NCBI GenBank assembly: GCA_950295325.1
Contig: OX485809.1
Coordinates: 14,508,001-14,572,000, forward strand
DNA length: 64,000 bases
Direction: 5' to 3'
Source: Polytrichum commune
Taxonomy: Eukaryota; Streptophyta; Polytrichopsida; Polytrichales; Polytrichaceae
A model generated the notes under the pieces. It ran no database searches and was not told where the DNA came from. It saw nothing but the letters and a program-made list of their open reading frames with translations. Below, one piece after another: positions 1-11,931 of the stretch. The translations under genes were made by a program, and so were the position numbers. Each line of letters begins with the position of its first letter. Within the stretch, counting starts at the first letter, position 1.

Positions 1-1460
1 CAACAAACAATGAGAACATGAGACAAAGAGAGACATGGATGTTAGGGGTAAGGCAACATATTGGAATCAAGTCATGTGTGTGTATTCCTTGAACAAATTA
101 CGATGACCATCAAAACCAAATTGAAGGACACATTGCACGATCCAAAGCCTTCAATGTAATATTTAATTAATCATGCTAAATTCATGTCTTTTGTTTTCCT
201 TGGTTATTTCATTGCTTCTTGCATGCTTGTATTTCTTTCCATTGCAATAAATAGTCATGATCTTGGAGGTTACTGTCCCTTACATGAGCATAATACATAA
301 AGAGCAACAGAAGCTCCAAGGAATATTTTTACATGTGGGAGAGGGAGAGAGACCCTAAACCTTTGTTTTGTGGGACTATATATAGTGATATTCCCAATAA
401 TGTGGCACCTCTAGGAATTAGTCATTCCACATATTTATGGGATGATTTCTCTAAATAACCAAGGTTGTTGTGATTGATTGGATATAGATCGTGCACAAAG
501 TGAGGGCCACTTTAGATTATGGCTCAGGGCTGTGATCATGAGATTGCGAGGGCCTTGAAACTCATCTGAAGTCACTACAATGAAAATTTGGATTTTGTAA
601 TATTGAATAAATATGATCGTTGGCCTTCAAGTGTAAGATATGCAATCCTTATCAGCGGTAAAGCTTAGCCGTGCAGTTTTGACTGCTAGATGATGAGTGA
701 AATCAATGATCTGAATGACTTTTTCCCAAAAAGTTCTGATGTGATCCACGGCGGACAATCACACCGTGTGAGGCACCCGCCTTTTACACATGAAAATTCA
801 ATTTGTGGCATGGATTTATGACTTGCATATTAAAGCTCACGCAACTAAGTTGTTTGTTCTTTGTTGGCAGATGCAGAATTATAACCAACAGTCACCGGCC
901 ACCTTGAAATTCGACGGAGCTTCTACAGGATCAATCTAGATATAAGGACCCGAAAATCCTCTGGCACTTTACGTGCAACAAAGCCCTCAAATGGAATGGC
1001 TCCCGCCCTCGGAGTAGGCCCTTACTCACACAACGCCCGGGCCCTAGGGCATTATCTACCAGTGTCTGGGGAGAATTTTGGGCATAATCGGTAAGCGTCT
1101 CGGGCTTTCAAGCCACAGGTTGTCATCTTTAGCCTTTTCTTTATTAATTTGAGATGTATTCCACAGATTCTTCAAAAATGCTGCGTAATTCTCCTGAAGG
1201 TCTTGAACATGAACCCGTCATTTCTCAAACTCAACTGGTTCGTCTGTAACAAGCAGTCGGTTCTCCATTAATCTACCACTTACCACTGGTGCAATTGTAA
1301 AGACAAGCAACCGGGTCGCCGAGTCGCAATAGAAAGGAAATGTTATTTCATGACCATCCCATGCATGGGGGCCCTTCTATACATTAAATAAATTCGACTA
1401 AATCCCCTTCCTTTCGCTTTGCCACTCTTCCCCACTCTTCCCCTCTCTGTCGCTGAAGTT
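1..1460. other. Non-coding leader of U1, upstream of gene copy 1
   Basis: No gene seen. Bases 1-300 recur at the start of each unit. Bases about 300-1000 recur only in U4 (38620-39260) and U5 (62060-62970), so U2 and U3 share a different leader history. Bases about 940-1460, ending in a CCCACTCTTCCCCTCTCTG pyrimidine tract, are the conserved upstream region of all four genes. Confidence 0.7.
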
Positions 1461-1472
1461 ACTCGCACGCCT

Positions 1473-1479
1473 TATAAGC
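1473..1479 (+). promoter_or_regulatory. TATA-like box of AP2-like gene copy 1
   Basis: TTATAAG lies 117 bp before the ATG and just downstream of a CT-rich tract. The same motif in the same setting precedes the three other gene copies. Assignment as a TATA box is an inference from position and conservation. Confidence 0.45.
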
Positions 1480-1589
1480 AAATCCACGCCTCCACTGCGT
1501 CACCAAGTTACGCTTCCACATCGCGCTATTGCTGCTTCATACATTCACGTTGCTTCGGAGATTAGTTGACTGTGTTGCTACTTGTGGAA

Positions 1590-2960
1590 ATGGAGGGTTT
1601 TGATAGTGGCCCTTATGGAGATGAGAGGCGTCTTATCGATCTTTTATTTGAGCTGCAGGACAAGTGTATGCGGGCCTTCCAGTCGAGGAGCTATGCTCAG
1701 CGACGTGATCTTTTAAAGTTGCGAGAACAGACTCTTCAAGGCGTTTTGGGAAACGTCCTGGACTCTCCTCATATATGTAATCTTATCGATTCTATATACT
1801 CCCTCCTAATGCAAAATTCCGAGTTGGAACGAGATGTCCTATTAAACGGAATCAGAGAATGCTTTTACGAGATCGAGAAAATCATTGCAACTTTAGTAAA
1901 TGATGTACGCGAAGCATACGCCGTGGTAGTGGCGGCAGTTGTCCTGCTCTCTTATGTATACCTCTATCTCACAGGCTGTGGCGGGTGGGATGCTTCCAGA
2001 GCAGAGTCGTCTGGGTCGTTAGATTATAGAGACACTTACATCGCCATAGTTCTCTTCCGAGGCGCCTACGTTTGGATCAAGTTCAGAGACGTTGCTTCTA
2101 CTAGACGTATTCCCGCGGGAGCAGTACAACAAATAAGAACCTCGTGCAAAGATGGTAGAATCAAAGAGAAGTACGAGCCGCGGTTCAAACCTCGTAAGGA
2201 GAATGGCGTGTCCTTCAACTGGATCTACCTTGGTCGTTTTGATTCGTCTGTTGATGCAGAAGTCGTGTATCGGATGGCTGCCTCGTGTTACGATTACGGC
2301 AAGGGTTACGGTACTCCTCTGGATCTTGCAGGAGATGGCCGCGAGTTCTTCACCATTATTCCAGAGTTCACTCCGGCAGAGAAAACCCTGTCGGGCAGGG
2401 CGAAGCAAGAATTTGTGAAGGAGCGAGTGCAGGAGCTTTACAAACGCTACAAAACAAAGAAGGATGCCCTAAACCTGCCGCCGACCTTACTTGGAGCGAA
2501 TTTGGAGCAGGAGCTTCAAAATCGCCGTCTCCAATCGGAGATTATGAGTGAGCAACAGCAGAAGGAAGATCTCGCGCGTCAGTTACAACAGTCCCAGAAT
2601 CTTCAGCAAGCCCAGATGTTCCAAACTCAAAACTTACAGCGCCAAGTCCAAGATCAGCAAGCACAACAGTTCCAAATTCAAAACTTACAGCTCCAGGTTG
2701 AAGATTTACAGCGCCAAGTCCAAGATCAGCAAGCGCAGCAGAATCTCCAGCAACCACAGCAGTTCCTAGTCCCAAACTTACAGCCCCAACCCCAACTCCC
2801 ACATCTTGAGCAACAACAACGTGAGGAGGAGCCGTTGACTATTGAGGAGATTTGGGACGAGTTGTTGGGCACGGAGCCATCTCCAGAGGAGGCCGGGTTT
2901 GGGGCGGACTCCACAAACTTTTGGAGGGATATCCAAGTCATGGATGAAACCACAACGTAG
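1590..2960 (+). CDS. AP2-like domain, Gln-rich coiled-coil protein, copy 1
   Basis: Single-exon 456-codon gene. The ATG at 1590 has G at -3 and +4 and is preferred over near-cognate codons upstream. Visible parts: a helical, charged N-terminus (1-108); a hydrophobic segment (about 110-128) able to span a membrane; an AP2/ERF-like domain (about 150-246) with FRGAYVWIKFRD matching strands 1-2 and WIYLGRFDSS..AEVVYRMAA matching strand 3 and the helix; a Gln-rich coiled coil (about 312-412); and an acidic Leu/Trp tail with EEPLTIEEIWDELLG, like an activation domain. Known AP2 domains are about 60 residues; here about 43 residues separate strands 2 and 3. DNA binding, transcription activation and membrane tethering are inferences. 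The four paralogues in the array stay open throughout, which argues for function. Confidence 0.8.
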   Translation: MEGFDSGPYGDERRLIDLLFELQDKCMRAFQSRSYAQRRDLLKLREQTLQGVLGNVLDSPHICNLIDSIYSLLMQNSELERDVLLNGIRECFYEIEKIIATLVNDVREAYAVVVAAVVLLSYVYLYLTGCGGWDASRAESSGSLDYRDTYIAIVLFRGAYVWIKFRDVASTRRIPAGAVQQIRTSCKDGRIKEKYEPRFKPRKENGVSFNWIYLGRFDSSVDAEVVYRMAASCYDYGKGYGTPLDLAGDGREFFTIIPEFTPAEKTLSGRAKQEFVKERVQELYKRYKTKKDALNLPPTLLGANLEQELQNRRLQSEIMSEQQQKEDLARQLQQSQNLQQAQMFQTQNLQRQVQDQQAQQFQIQNLQLQVEDLQRQVQDQQAQQNLQQPQQFLVPNLQPQPQLPHLEQQQREEEPLTIEEIWDELLGTEPSPEEAGFGADSTNFWRDIQVMDETTT

Positions 2961-3054
2961 GAAGTCAGCAGCTGATTTCGGAGACAATGTCCATTCCTGG
3001 GCACTGAATTTGCGTTGCTTATTGCCCCAGATTTCAAGTGGTGTACATATGAAA

Positions 3055-4108
3055 CAGGGTTCGGGAGATTTTTGAGCTCAACCAGCTAAAATCCGCCCCT
3101 TCACAACTTCTACCGGTTTTTTGCAGGATTTGACCAGTTGCAAACTTGTTGCCATTAATTTGGACCGGCCAATATCCTATATATTTTTTGAAGTGCCAGC
3201 TAATTTCCTCTTCATTGTAATAACAACCGGCCAAAAGCTTGGGCATTTTGATAAGTAAGCCGGTTTCCAATGTAGCAAAATTATATCTACAAACAACATA
3301 CATCATTCAACAACAACGTCCAAAGAACATATCAACATACAACAATAATATGTAATGATATCAATAACCAACAACAATGATCAACAATTCATTACATACA
3401 AGAAACGACAACAATGATCAACAATTTACCCATAGCAGGAGTTGAATCGGAAATAACCCATCAACCGGTTGATGGCCATGGATTTACTCTTCTATCATAG
3501 CTAGGTCTTAAACCCTCATATTAGATTTGAGGCCACAACATGATAAAAGAGTAACCTAACATACCATACTATATATAAAAATAAAATTCATCAATTGTTA
3601 GAGTCAAAATCAGCAGTATCATCTTCACCTTCAAGAGGATAACGCCCTAAAAGGTATTTATGTGGATGTGAAAACAACCATCTAAACTTTGTAGAGTTCC
3701 TCCATAAAGCTATGGCTTCCATGAGTACATTATCAAGATCACCACGAAGATCTTTAATAGACACACGGATAATACACTCTAAACGCTAGCCATCAACAAT
3801 GAAATGCAATAATGAAGCAAAAGCTTCGCCTATCCGCCATTCACCAAATCGCTACAAGCCTACAATGAGCACATAGCCTAAACCCTATAACCACATGATA
3901 TCCAACCCTAGATGAATCAAACCGGATGAAATCATCTTATTTCACAATTCATCTGGATAAAAATCCTCCTCCTCAAAATGGTTGCCGGTTGAAATCCGTT
4001 TTTTTTAAAAGCACCGGTTTCACATCCTCCACTTTCCCAATTCAACCGGACTTTTCACAAAACCAACCGGCCGCCATTACACTAAATACCGGTTCTCCCC
4101 GGACATTG
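3055..4108. mobile_element. hAT-like non-autonomous element, 1054 bp
   Basis: It is flanked by ATATGAAA at 3047-3054 and 4109-4116, an 8-bp TSD, and is absent from U2, U3 and U4, where ACATATGAATTAGGG is uninterrupted. It starts CAGGGTTCGGGAGA and its other end reads CAATGTCCGGGGAGA in reverse complement, so the terminal inverted repeats are weak. It has many ACCGG motifs and no credible ORF. hAT assignment rests on TSD length and the CAGGG start. Confidence 0.6.
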
Positions 4109-4116
4109 ATATGAAA

Positions 4117-5784
4117 GAGCACTAAGCGTAAAGTAGAAGGAGGAATTGAGGAGGATTTAGGGTAGCATATATAGGTGGATTACCCCGTTTGGAGTGTAGT
4201 CTAATTAATAATAAAATGTAGTTACTCAAATTAATTATGACTTACTGGAATTAAATCCAGTAAATGTAATTTATAATTAATTAGGCTTCATTAATTTGGT
4301 AAGCAATTTTCTGATGTAATTGAGCTTAATTAGGATTAATCAGAATTAATTAGACTTACTTACATTCAATCACACTTAATTATTTTAAATGCATATGTAT
4401 ACTTTGTGAAAGTAGAAGGTATTAATTAACTAGACTAAAATGTTAAAGATTTTTAAAATAACTCACTTATTTTAGTTCCATTTTAGAATGACAAAGACCC
4501 TTTCAGTGGTAAGTCACAAAAATTATAACCTTAGTGCTAATGAGGATTTTGTAAAAAATTTGACTTCCAACTTAAGTACAAGCTTTATTGGCGGTGTCAC
4601 TTTGAAAATGAAATCCCAGTCAATTGCTTACTTACTCAATGGAAGTGAACATTTATATTGGATTTGGGACCTTGGAGATGTAGTGCACTCAATATGGGAT
4701 TTGTGGATAAGTGGCCTTCAAGAATGCACGGGCAAAGGTTTTTTCGAAGTCAGGTGGGCAAGCAACAATTTTCAGTCTAGTTTAGAAGATCTTGATTTTT
4801 TGGATGGGTGGCTGCCCCGTCCCAAATGTTCCTCCCCCAAATGGTGGGGGGAGCTTAACATCCTCCCACATAAATTGGGGTTAAGTGTAAAGTAGAAGGA
4901 TGGATTGAGGAGGATTTGGGTAGCATACATGTGGATTACCCCGTTTGGAGTGTAACCGGAAAGTTTTAGAGGGTTCCTTTTAGTTTAGATGCCAACGTGT
5001 TTCTTTACTATACATATATGTATAGTAAATTGACGGTTTTGGTCCCCACTTTTGGTGACTTTATGGTTTATGGTTGGCTTACTAACGCTTAGAAGTTAAG
5101 GTTTAGTTGACATTTTTAGATTGTTACATGATGTTCATATGCAACGAACATTGTGTTGTGGGCATTTGTTTGGCATAGCAATATTAAAAGACCGAATGGT
5201 TGTAGGTTTATGGTTTTATGGGGTTGATGCCTAAGTGGATGTATATATGTATTCAAAAAAGTGTTGCAAGCTACGATAGTGTGATTGCTTCCTTCACAAC
5301 GAATGCAGTATATTAGGTTGCTTCAATTCCCAGGTGGTTGTTGGATTCATGGTGGTTTAACTTGTGATGCCATTCACGTTTGTGATTGATGTTTATTAGA
5401 AGTCAATAGGACTAGAGATGAGAATGCACAAGCATATTTGAGAGTCTTGGAAATTAATTAAACTAATAGGGAAACTTCTATCTTGGAATTCATTCAAGAT
5501 ATCAAGGAGGTTTCAAGAACTAATTTGATTAACCAAGGAGAAATAAACCATGAAGAACATTAAGTGTTCTAATTAAAGAATAGTTGAGCTTGGAGCAGTT
5601 CAAAGTATACATGAAAGACGATACTTCTCCTCACCCTCAGAACCAAAGGGAAGTTAGGTTCTGATACTAACATACTAATTCCACTTTCACATCACTTTAA
5701 GCCCTTAGAAACTTTTTTAAGGACTAATTCATATAGGAATGATGTTCATGTAACCGGTCAATTAGTGAGTTACGCAATCTACAG
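4117..5784. other. Non-coding 3' region of U1 with an internal duplication
   Basis: A stretch of about 77 bp ending in TTACCCCGTTTGGAGTGTA occurs twice (4121-4199 and 4881-4955) around an AT-rich dispersed repeat (4200-4880). The same AT-rich repeat is found at 13957-14600 in U2 at a different place. Bases 4956-5784 match the 3' flank of the other genes. The longest open stretch (4488-4895) is not conserved in U2 and looks accidental. Confidence 0.6.
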
Positions 5785-5792
5785 TTGAGGAT

Positions 5793-7804
5793 CAGGGTTG
5801 TCTATTGTGTCGTGACGGAGGGTAATCCCGGCATAATGTCGTGCCGTCACGACACGTATCCGTCACGACATTATGCCGGATGCTGTCTTTATCCTGACGG
5901 ACTTGAATTTTACCGATTTTTTTGTGTAATTACATTAACCCAATTCAGACACGTAGGATTTACAATGTCCACGTGTGATGACATGTCAGCAAAGTAAAGG
6001 TAAAGTGGGGAAAAATTTACTAGAGCCCATCCGTCCCCCCGTCCGCCCCTGTTCCCGACCCCGTCCGCTCCGTTCCCAACCCCGTACGCCCCGTTCCCCC
6101 CCCGTCCGCGCCCTGTTCCCCCCCCCCCCCCGTCCGCCCCTCCGTCCGCTCCCCCGTCCGCCCCAATTTTTTTTTTTTTTCCCCCCCCCACCCCCCCCCC
6201 TTCCCCGTCCGCCCCATTTTAAAAAAAAAATTTCCCCCCCCTCCGTCCGCCCCGTTCCCCCCCGTCCGCGCCCCGTTCCCCCCCCGTCCGCGCCCCGTTC
6301 CCCCCCCGTCCGCGCCCCGTTCCCCCCCGTCCGCCCCTCCGTCCGCTCCCCCGTCCGCCCCAGTTTTTTTTTTTTTTTTTTTTTTTCCCCTTCCCCGTCC
6401 GCCCCATTTTTAAAAAAAAAAAATTCCCCCCCCCCTCCGTCCGCGCCCCGTTCCCCCCCGTCCGCCCCAGTTTTTTTTTTCCCCCCCCCCCCCCCCTTCC
6501 CCGTCCGCCCCATTTTTTAAAAAAAAAATTTCCCCCCCCTCCGTCCGCTCCCGTTCCCCCCCGTCCGCCCCGTTCCCAACCCCGTCCGCCCCGTTCCCCC
6601 CCGTCCGCGCCCCGTTCCCCCCCCGTCCGCGCCCCGTTCCCCCCCGTCCGCCCCTCCGTCCGCTCCCCCGTCCGCCCCAGTTTTTTTTTTTTTTTTTTTT
6701 TTTCCCCCCCTTCCCCGTCCGCCCCATTTTTTTAAAAAAAAATTCCCCCCCCCCTCCGTCCGCGCCCCGTTCCCCCCCGTCCGCCCCAGTTTTTTTTTTT
6801 TTTTTTTTCCCCCCCCCCCCCTTCCCCGTCCACCCCATTTTTATAAAAAAAAAATTCCCCCCCCCCCGTCCGCCCCGTTCCGAACCCCGTCCGCCCCGTT
6901 CCCCCCCGTCCGCGCCCCGTTCCCCCCCCCCCGTCCGCCCCAGTTTTTTTTTTTTTCCCCCCCCCCCCCCTTCCCCGTCCGCCCCATTTAAAAAAAAAAA
7001 ATTCCCCCCCCCCCTCCGTCCGCTCCCGTTCCCCCCCGTCCGCCCCAACTTTTTTTTTTTTCCCTTCCCCATCCGCCCCATTTTTTAAAAAAAAAATTCC
7101 CCCCCCTCCGTCCGCTCCCGTTCCCCCCCGTCCGCCCCATTTTTTAAAAAAAAAATTCCCCCCCCCTCCGTCCGCCCCGTTCCCCCCCGTTCCCCCCCCC
7201 GTCCGCGCCCCGTTCCCCCCCGTCCGCCCCTCCGTCCGCTCCCCCATCCGCCCCATTTTTTTTAAAAAAAATTTCCCCCCCCCCCGTCCGCGCCCCGTTC
7301 CCCCCCGTCCGCCCCCGTTCCCCCCCCGTCCGCTCCGTTCCCCCCCCCCCCCGTCCGCTCCCGTTCCCCCCGTCCGCCCCCGTTCCCGACTCCGTCCGCT
7401 CCGTTCCCCCCCCCCCCGTCCGCTCCGTTCCCGCCCCCGTTCCCGCCCCCGTTCCCGCCCCCGTTCCCGACCCCGTTCCCGACCCCGTCCGCTCCGTTCC
7501 CCCCCCCCCCACCCCCGTCCGCCCCACACCCTCCTTAGTCGTTTTTTACTACTTTGATTTTAACAAAATGGTAAACAAAATGGCAAAATGATTTACCTGG
7601 CGCTAGGCATATCCACGACCACGTCGGCATTTTCTGCCACATAGGACGCCACCTTGGCAAGAAGGTAAGTATTTTACCCACCCTAGTCCGTTCCCCCTAT
7701 GTTGACCCTACGTGGACCCTATTGTGTCGTGACGGAGGGGTCCGTCACGACACGACACGACATGACGGCACGACACCGTCATGACGTCGCGATAGACAAC
7801 CCTG
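5793..7804. mobile_element. hAT-type element carrying a poly-C/T/A satellite
   Basis: An exact 8-bp TSD, TTGAGGAT, flanks it (5785-5792 and 7805-7812). It has classic hAT ends, CAGGGTTGTCTAT at the 5' end and ATAGACAACCCTG at the 3' end. Other units have the empty site. Both subterminal regions are packed with TGTCGTGACGG-type motifs in both orientations, as expected for transposase-binding repeats. A perfect 16-bp inverted repeat (5828-5843 with 5864-5879) can form a hairpin. No transposase is encoded; the interior is the satellite listed separately. Confidence 0.88.
6013..7527. repeat. Homopolymer-rich satellite (poly-C, poly-T, poly-A with GTCCGC)
   Basis: About 1.5 kb built from a few short modules: GTCCGCCCC, runs of 7-14 C, runs of up to about 26 T, and T6A9-type blocks, reiterated dozens of times with length variation. 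The last 150 bp are mostly CCCGTTCCCG-type repeats. The complementary strand is an almost continuous series of G-runs. It has no codon structure; open frames on the minus strand are Gly/Arg/Lys low complexity. It lies wholly inside the hAT-type element. Confidence 0.92.
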
Positions 7805-7812
7805 TTGAGGAT

Positions 7813-8589
7813 TAAAGGTGACCTCAACAAAGATGACAAACATGAATGAATGGGTATCTTTCAATTAAATACAAATTAAGCACAAATCTTGAGAAACACC
7901 ACTTTGATGCACAAACAATGCAATCACTAAATTCTAATATACCTAATATATGGGAAACCACATTTAACCCAAAAAAACACTAGAAATGAGAAAAAGAAAA
8001 AAACCATCTAGGGTTGGTTTGACATCGCACCCAATACTTAAATTGCACAATATGCCCAAACAATACAATCCACCTTCCTCTAAACATATTCCTCGATTTG
8101 CACCTCTTATCCTTCCTTTGCACTTGTTTCCGTTATTTCTTTTGGTCCCACAAGAAAGGGTTAGTTAATTCTTACGTAAGAATTTGCTAAGGCATGCACA
8201 TGCACCATGAGCTAAACTAGTGTAAAAGTTGGCAAACCAACTAGTACCCCGCATGTGGCTCCGCCCATGGTTGGTTTTTGGATTTTTGTTGTATAATATA
8301 TCAAGACAAATAGAAATGGGATATAAAGCCTCAATCTCCAATAAGGACCTTGGAGTGGATATGACTGAACTCAATTGAAACAAATCTAGAATGTTACCCT
8401 AGGGATCTAAGAGCCAATAAATGGATTTGTAAATTTGTTTGTTATAAACAACAACAGAAATAGATGGATGGAAAATATCGAGACTATTTTGCGCAATTCA
8501 AAGGGGTTAGAGCAAGAAGCTAAGCATGTTTTAGGGAATGTACATCTACTTTGAACCACATTCTTACATTATGTGCTTGAATTGAATAA
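7813..8589. other. Non-coding spacer before RT relic, U1
   Basis: AT-rich block shared with 18110-18900, 31380-32160 and 55840-56630. It contains a well-conserved segment (about 8190-8290, with ACTAGTACCCCGCATGTGGC). No gene seen. Confidence 0.55.
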
Positions 8590-9842
8590 GAAGTATTTAT
8601 AGGTCCATGTTTATACTCTTGTTTTATTGATTTCAAAAAAACTTTTTGACATAGTTCCACGTGACAAGCTTTGGGAATGCCTCCAACATTTAGGCATACC
8701 AATACATTTACAACAAGTTGTAAATGCAATGTATACCACAGTCTATGTGAAGGTACAAATCAAAGGGGATACACATTCCGAAGTAATGTCCGACTTGGGG
8801 TTAATCAAGGATGTCCCCTTTCCCCCACACTATTCGGCTTATACATTGATGAACATGAAAGATATTTTGGATGACACAAACAAAGATTCTATGTGTTTAT
8901 TTTATACGGTGGTTGCCATCCTTCTCTATGTTCAAGATGTTGTTTTGCAGTCTAAATCAAGATCAAGCTTACAATGACTTCTTAACAAACTATTTGAATT
9001 TTGCACTTCTTCTAGTCTTGATGTCAATTTATCTATGATCGAGATCATGATCTTTGGTTGCAATGAAAGGAAATTAAACCAAAAAATATTTTACCTAGGC
9101 AAGGACCAAATTGAGATAACCCATGATTATAAATACCTTGGGACTACTCACATGGCCACTTTGAACCATCAAGTAAAAGGCAAAGGATTGTATGAAAGCC
9201 TTGATGGGCACCTGAAGGGAGCAGTTGTTTGAGTCACATGTTGGGAACTCAAATCACATCAATTCAAGACTTTGGTGCTCCCAACTTTCACATATGGCAC
9301 AAAAATTTGGGGAGGTGACTTGAACAACTTCCCATGCAATTATATGCTCTTAAGCCAACTATGAGCTTTCAACAACGGCTTGCCCACCTATCCTCCTCTT
9401 GGCTAGTCAGTCAAGCAAAATCATTCTCCCAACACCTTGCCAAAGAAGGGGCTATCATTTGGCACAAAGTGACAACCAAGTTGAAGGCACCATGGGGTGT
9501 AAGTCAATGGGAAACCCATGCCACCCCAACATCAAAAATCATATTTGATGATATCAAGAAGGTTTTTTCTCGCTAAAGAGGGGAACTCTTTCCCCTCTCT
9601 TGCGGAAGAAACTAAATTATCTCCACCTCAAGGATTCTTTCAAATAAGAATGTGAATTCCACTTGAAGCAATAACTAACACCACCACAACGCAAGATCAT
9701 TATTACTTACCGCACACCGAATCATAGACTTGCCATCAAAACTTAATGGTGGACGGTGGAAAGCAGTGACTTGCCTTCATGCATGTCAACTTTCAAAAAT
9801 AGACACCGCCTTCCAAAGGCATGCCTCACAACAAAGATGTAA
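8590..9842 (+). pseudogene. Non-LTR reverse transcriptase relic, copy 1
   Basis: Pieces of a LINE polyprotein lie in successive frames. At 8627-8800 a PRDKLWECLQHLG stretch matches RT palm/finger sequence. In another frame at about 8800-8860 there is QGCPLSPTLFGLYIDE. The catalytic YADD is replaced by YVQD at about 8929. Further on come DYKYLGTTHM (about 9127), FTYGTKIWGG (about 9290) and a C-terminal segment ending at a TAA at 9842. Frame changes and the lost aspartate mean it is dead. The motif spelling differs from the RT of the giant LINE in U4, so this is another family. Confidence 0.75.
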
Positions 9843-11923
9843 CCGCGGAACATAATATAATAACCAAAACCTTCTAGAGAAGCCGCACCCAAATACGTGT
9901 ACCCAGCCATCACCTTCAAATCAAGGCCATCCAAGGGTGGACCACTTGCTAGTCTCCAAATTTCTTCCAAGAGTAAATAATCAACATGTTTAGCACTGCT
10001 AATCAGCGCCTCCACACACTTCTTATTCACATGTGTGGGTACTTAATTACCAATCCTAGTTGGTAGCTTACTTGGCATGAATTAAGTATGGTGACACTAA
10101 CTAACTTTGCTGATCTAGCATGCGCCCTTTGAGATGTAGCCCAATTTTTTGGTACTTAGGCTTTCACTAGAGGGATGTTGCTCATTTGGCTTGGAGCTGG
10201 CAAATCTTGCTATTCCATAGTGCCGGCAATTGCCCTCCATTGCATTAGAACATAGAGTAATTTCTTTAAGAAATTTTGTTGTTAGGATGGTAACTTTGAA
10301 AGTGGTCAAGAAATTTGGGATTTCTTATCGTCTTGGAATTTTAAAATTTCGTGAACGAGGGTTTCTACCATAATTCTCAAATTGTGCTATTATGCATTGC
10401 TTCAGCTAAAGAATTGAAGCATGAAGGATGAAGGCAAGTGAGTCTTAAATGGTGTGAAACATGTAATTAGTGTGAGATAATTAGCAATCCCTGATTGTCC
10501 CCGTAGCCACTTCCCTTGTAATTTTCGGAGTGCGTATGAAAATCCTAGTCTTTGTGAAAGTGAAGATTCTCAAAGTTATTGAATCCTTATCATATGTGTC
10601 CCCCAAATCACTCAAACAAAGGTGTCCATCTAAGATCAACCAATGAATTAGTCACATTTACCTTAAAAGGGAAGAAAGTTTTGACATTAACACAACCTCA
10701 TACATATATAAGTAAGGTAGATATGTGTAATTCCAACATAGCAACACCATGAGGGGAGCATTCACCATTGGGGAGGGTTGTATATCATGTGCAACCGAGG
10801 GGTATTTTTGTAGGGGATATTTTGATGGCATGGACTAATTATATGGACCGTTCTATTAGTTAATTATCTAATCCATGATGCTTTGAGGGTCCATATAATT
10901 ATTTACAAATTATGAAAGAGGGCAATTTCCAACCCCTTAATATATTATAACAAATCGAGGTGAATTAGAAAAGTGAATTCCATAGATTAAGGATATAGAT
11001 ACTTCTAACCATTTGAGTGCCAACACATAGACTAAGTAATCAAGGAATGGCACTAGGAAACATTGAGTCCAAATGGCAGGTGCTCTTGTATTGACGACCA
11101 TAATTTCTAAACTTCAATATCTTTAGGTTTTGCAATGTTGCCATTACACACTCAATGGCACCACTAATACACAAATGCTCCATTATCAACATGAAAATGA
11201 TTTATCCCACACAGTATACCATATCTAAAAAACTTAGATGGGATATGTTGTAAAGGACATTATATTAGATATAATCTAGCATGGCATATTTTTTTCATCA
11301 TGTATGTGACCCCCAAAAAATTTCAAACCTTTAGGTACAAATCATAAACTACGCTTTATTTTTCTAAGTCACGCCTAGCCAAAGCAATAATGTGGACACC
11401 CATATTTGAGTGGTATGTTGCTAGATGTTGATCTAAAAACGGACACAATAGACAAGTGTTTAAAAGAGATTGGTCTACATGCTCAAAATATGCTAACCAT
11501 TTGAGGCTCAATAGCCAACATGATTGGGGGAAGCTATATGACCACTTAATGAGCACAAGAATCTTCACGTTTCAAATGGATAAGATATTTATACGAACTC
11601 CCAAAATTATGAGACAAATGGCTACATGCACAACTTGGCTTTGGTAGTCATCTCGCACTAATTGCATGTTTCATAGGCTCTACGAGAAGTGGGACCAAAG
11701 AGAAAAAGTATCCAAGTAACACACACATCTACCTTAGCAACTAGCAAAGTGTGAAGGCATTTGGGTATGCTTTACAAGCTATCCAACATATGTTTGCTTG
11801 CTAGATAAAACGATTACTATGTGTGAAAGTTGCTTAGCTAAAGCCCGCTCAAAAATCTCCATAGCATATTCTTGTAGTTCTACGAGAAGTGGGACCAAAG
11901 AGAAAAAAGTATCCAAAAAACAC
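9843..11923. other. Non-coding U1 block after RT relic
   Basis: Shared with 20161-22398, 33421-35620 and 57862-59960. It may include the untranslated tail of the RT relic. An antisense open frame (9743-10030) overlaps the relic and is kept in all units. Near 11393-11465 lies a weak zinc-knuckle-like stretch that is better preserved in U2 to U4. Nothing else recognised. Confidence 0.5.
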
Positions 11924-11931
11924 GCATGTCT

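Noticed and set aside
2542-2802. Antisense frames inside the Gln-rich part of each AP2-like gene (also 16213, 27668, 41248)
   Set aside because: Shadows of the CAG/CAA repeats on the coding strand. They are conserved only because the sense gene is.
4488-4895. 135-codon plus-strand frame
   Set aside because: It crosses the boundary between a dispersed AT-rich repeat and unit sequence; the U2 copy of the repeat does not keep the frame.
5910-7529. Long minus-strand frames rich in Gly, Arg and Lys, and a plus-strand Pro/Arg/Ser frame
   Set aside because: They are translations of homopolymer satellite inside a transposon, open in several frames at once, with no codon signal.
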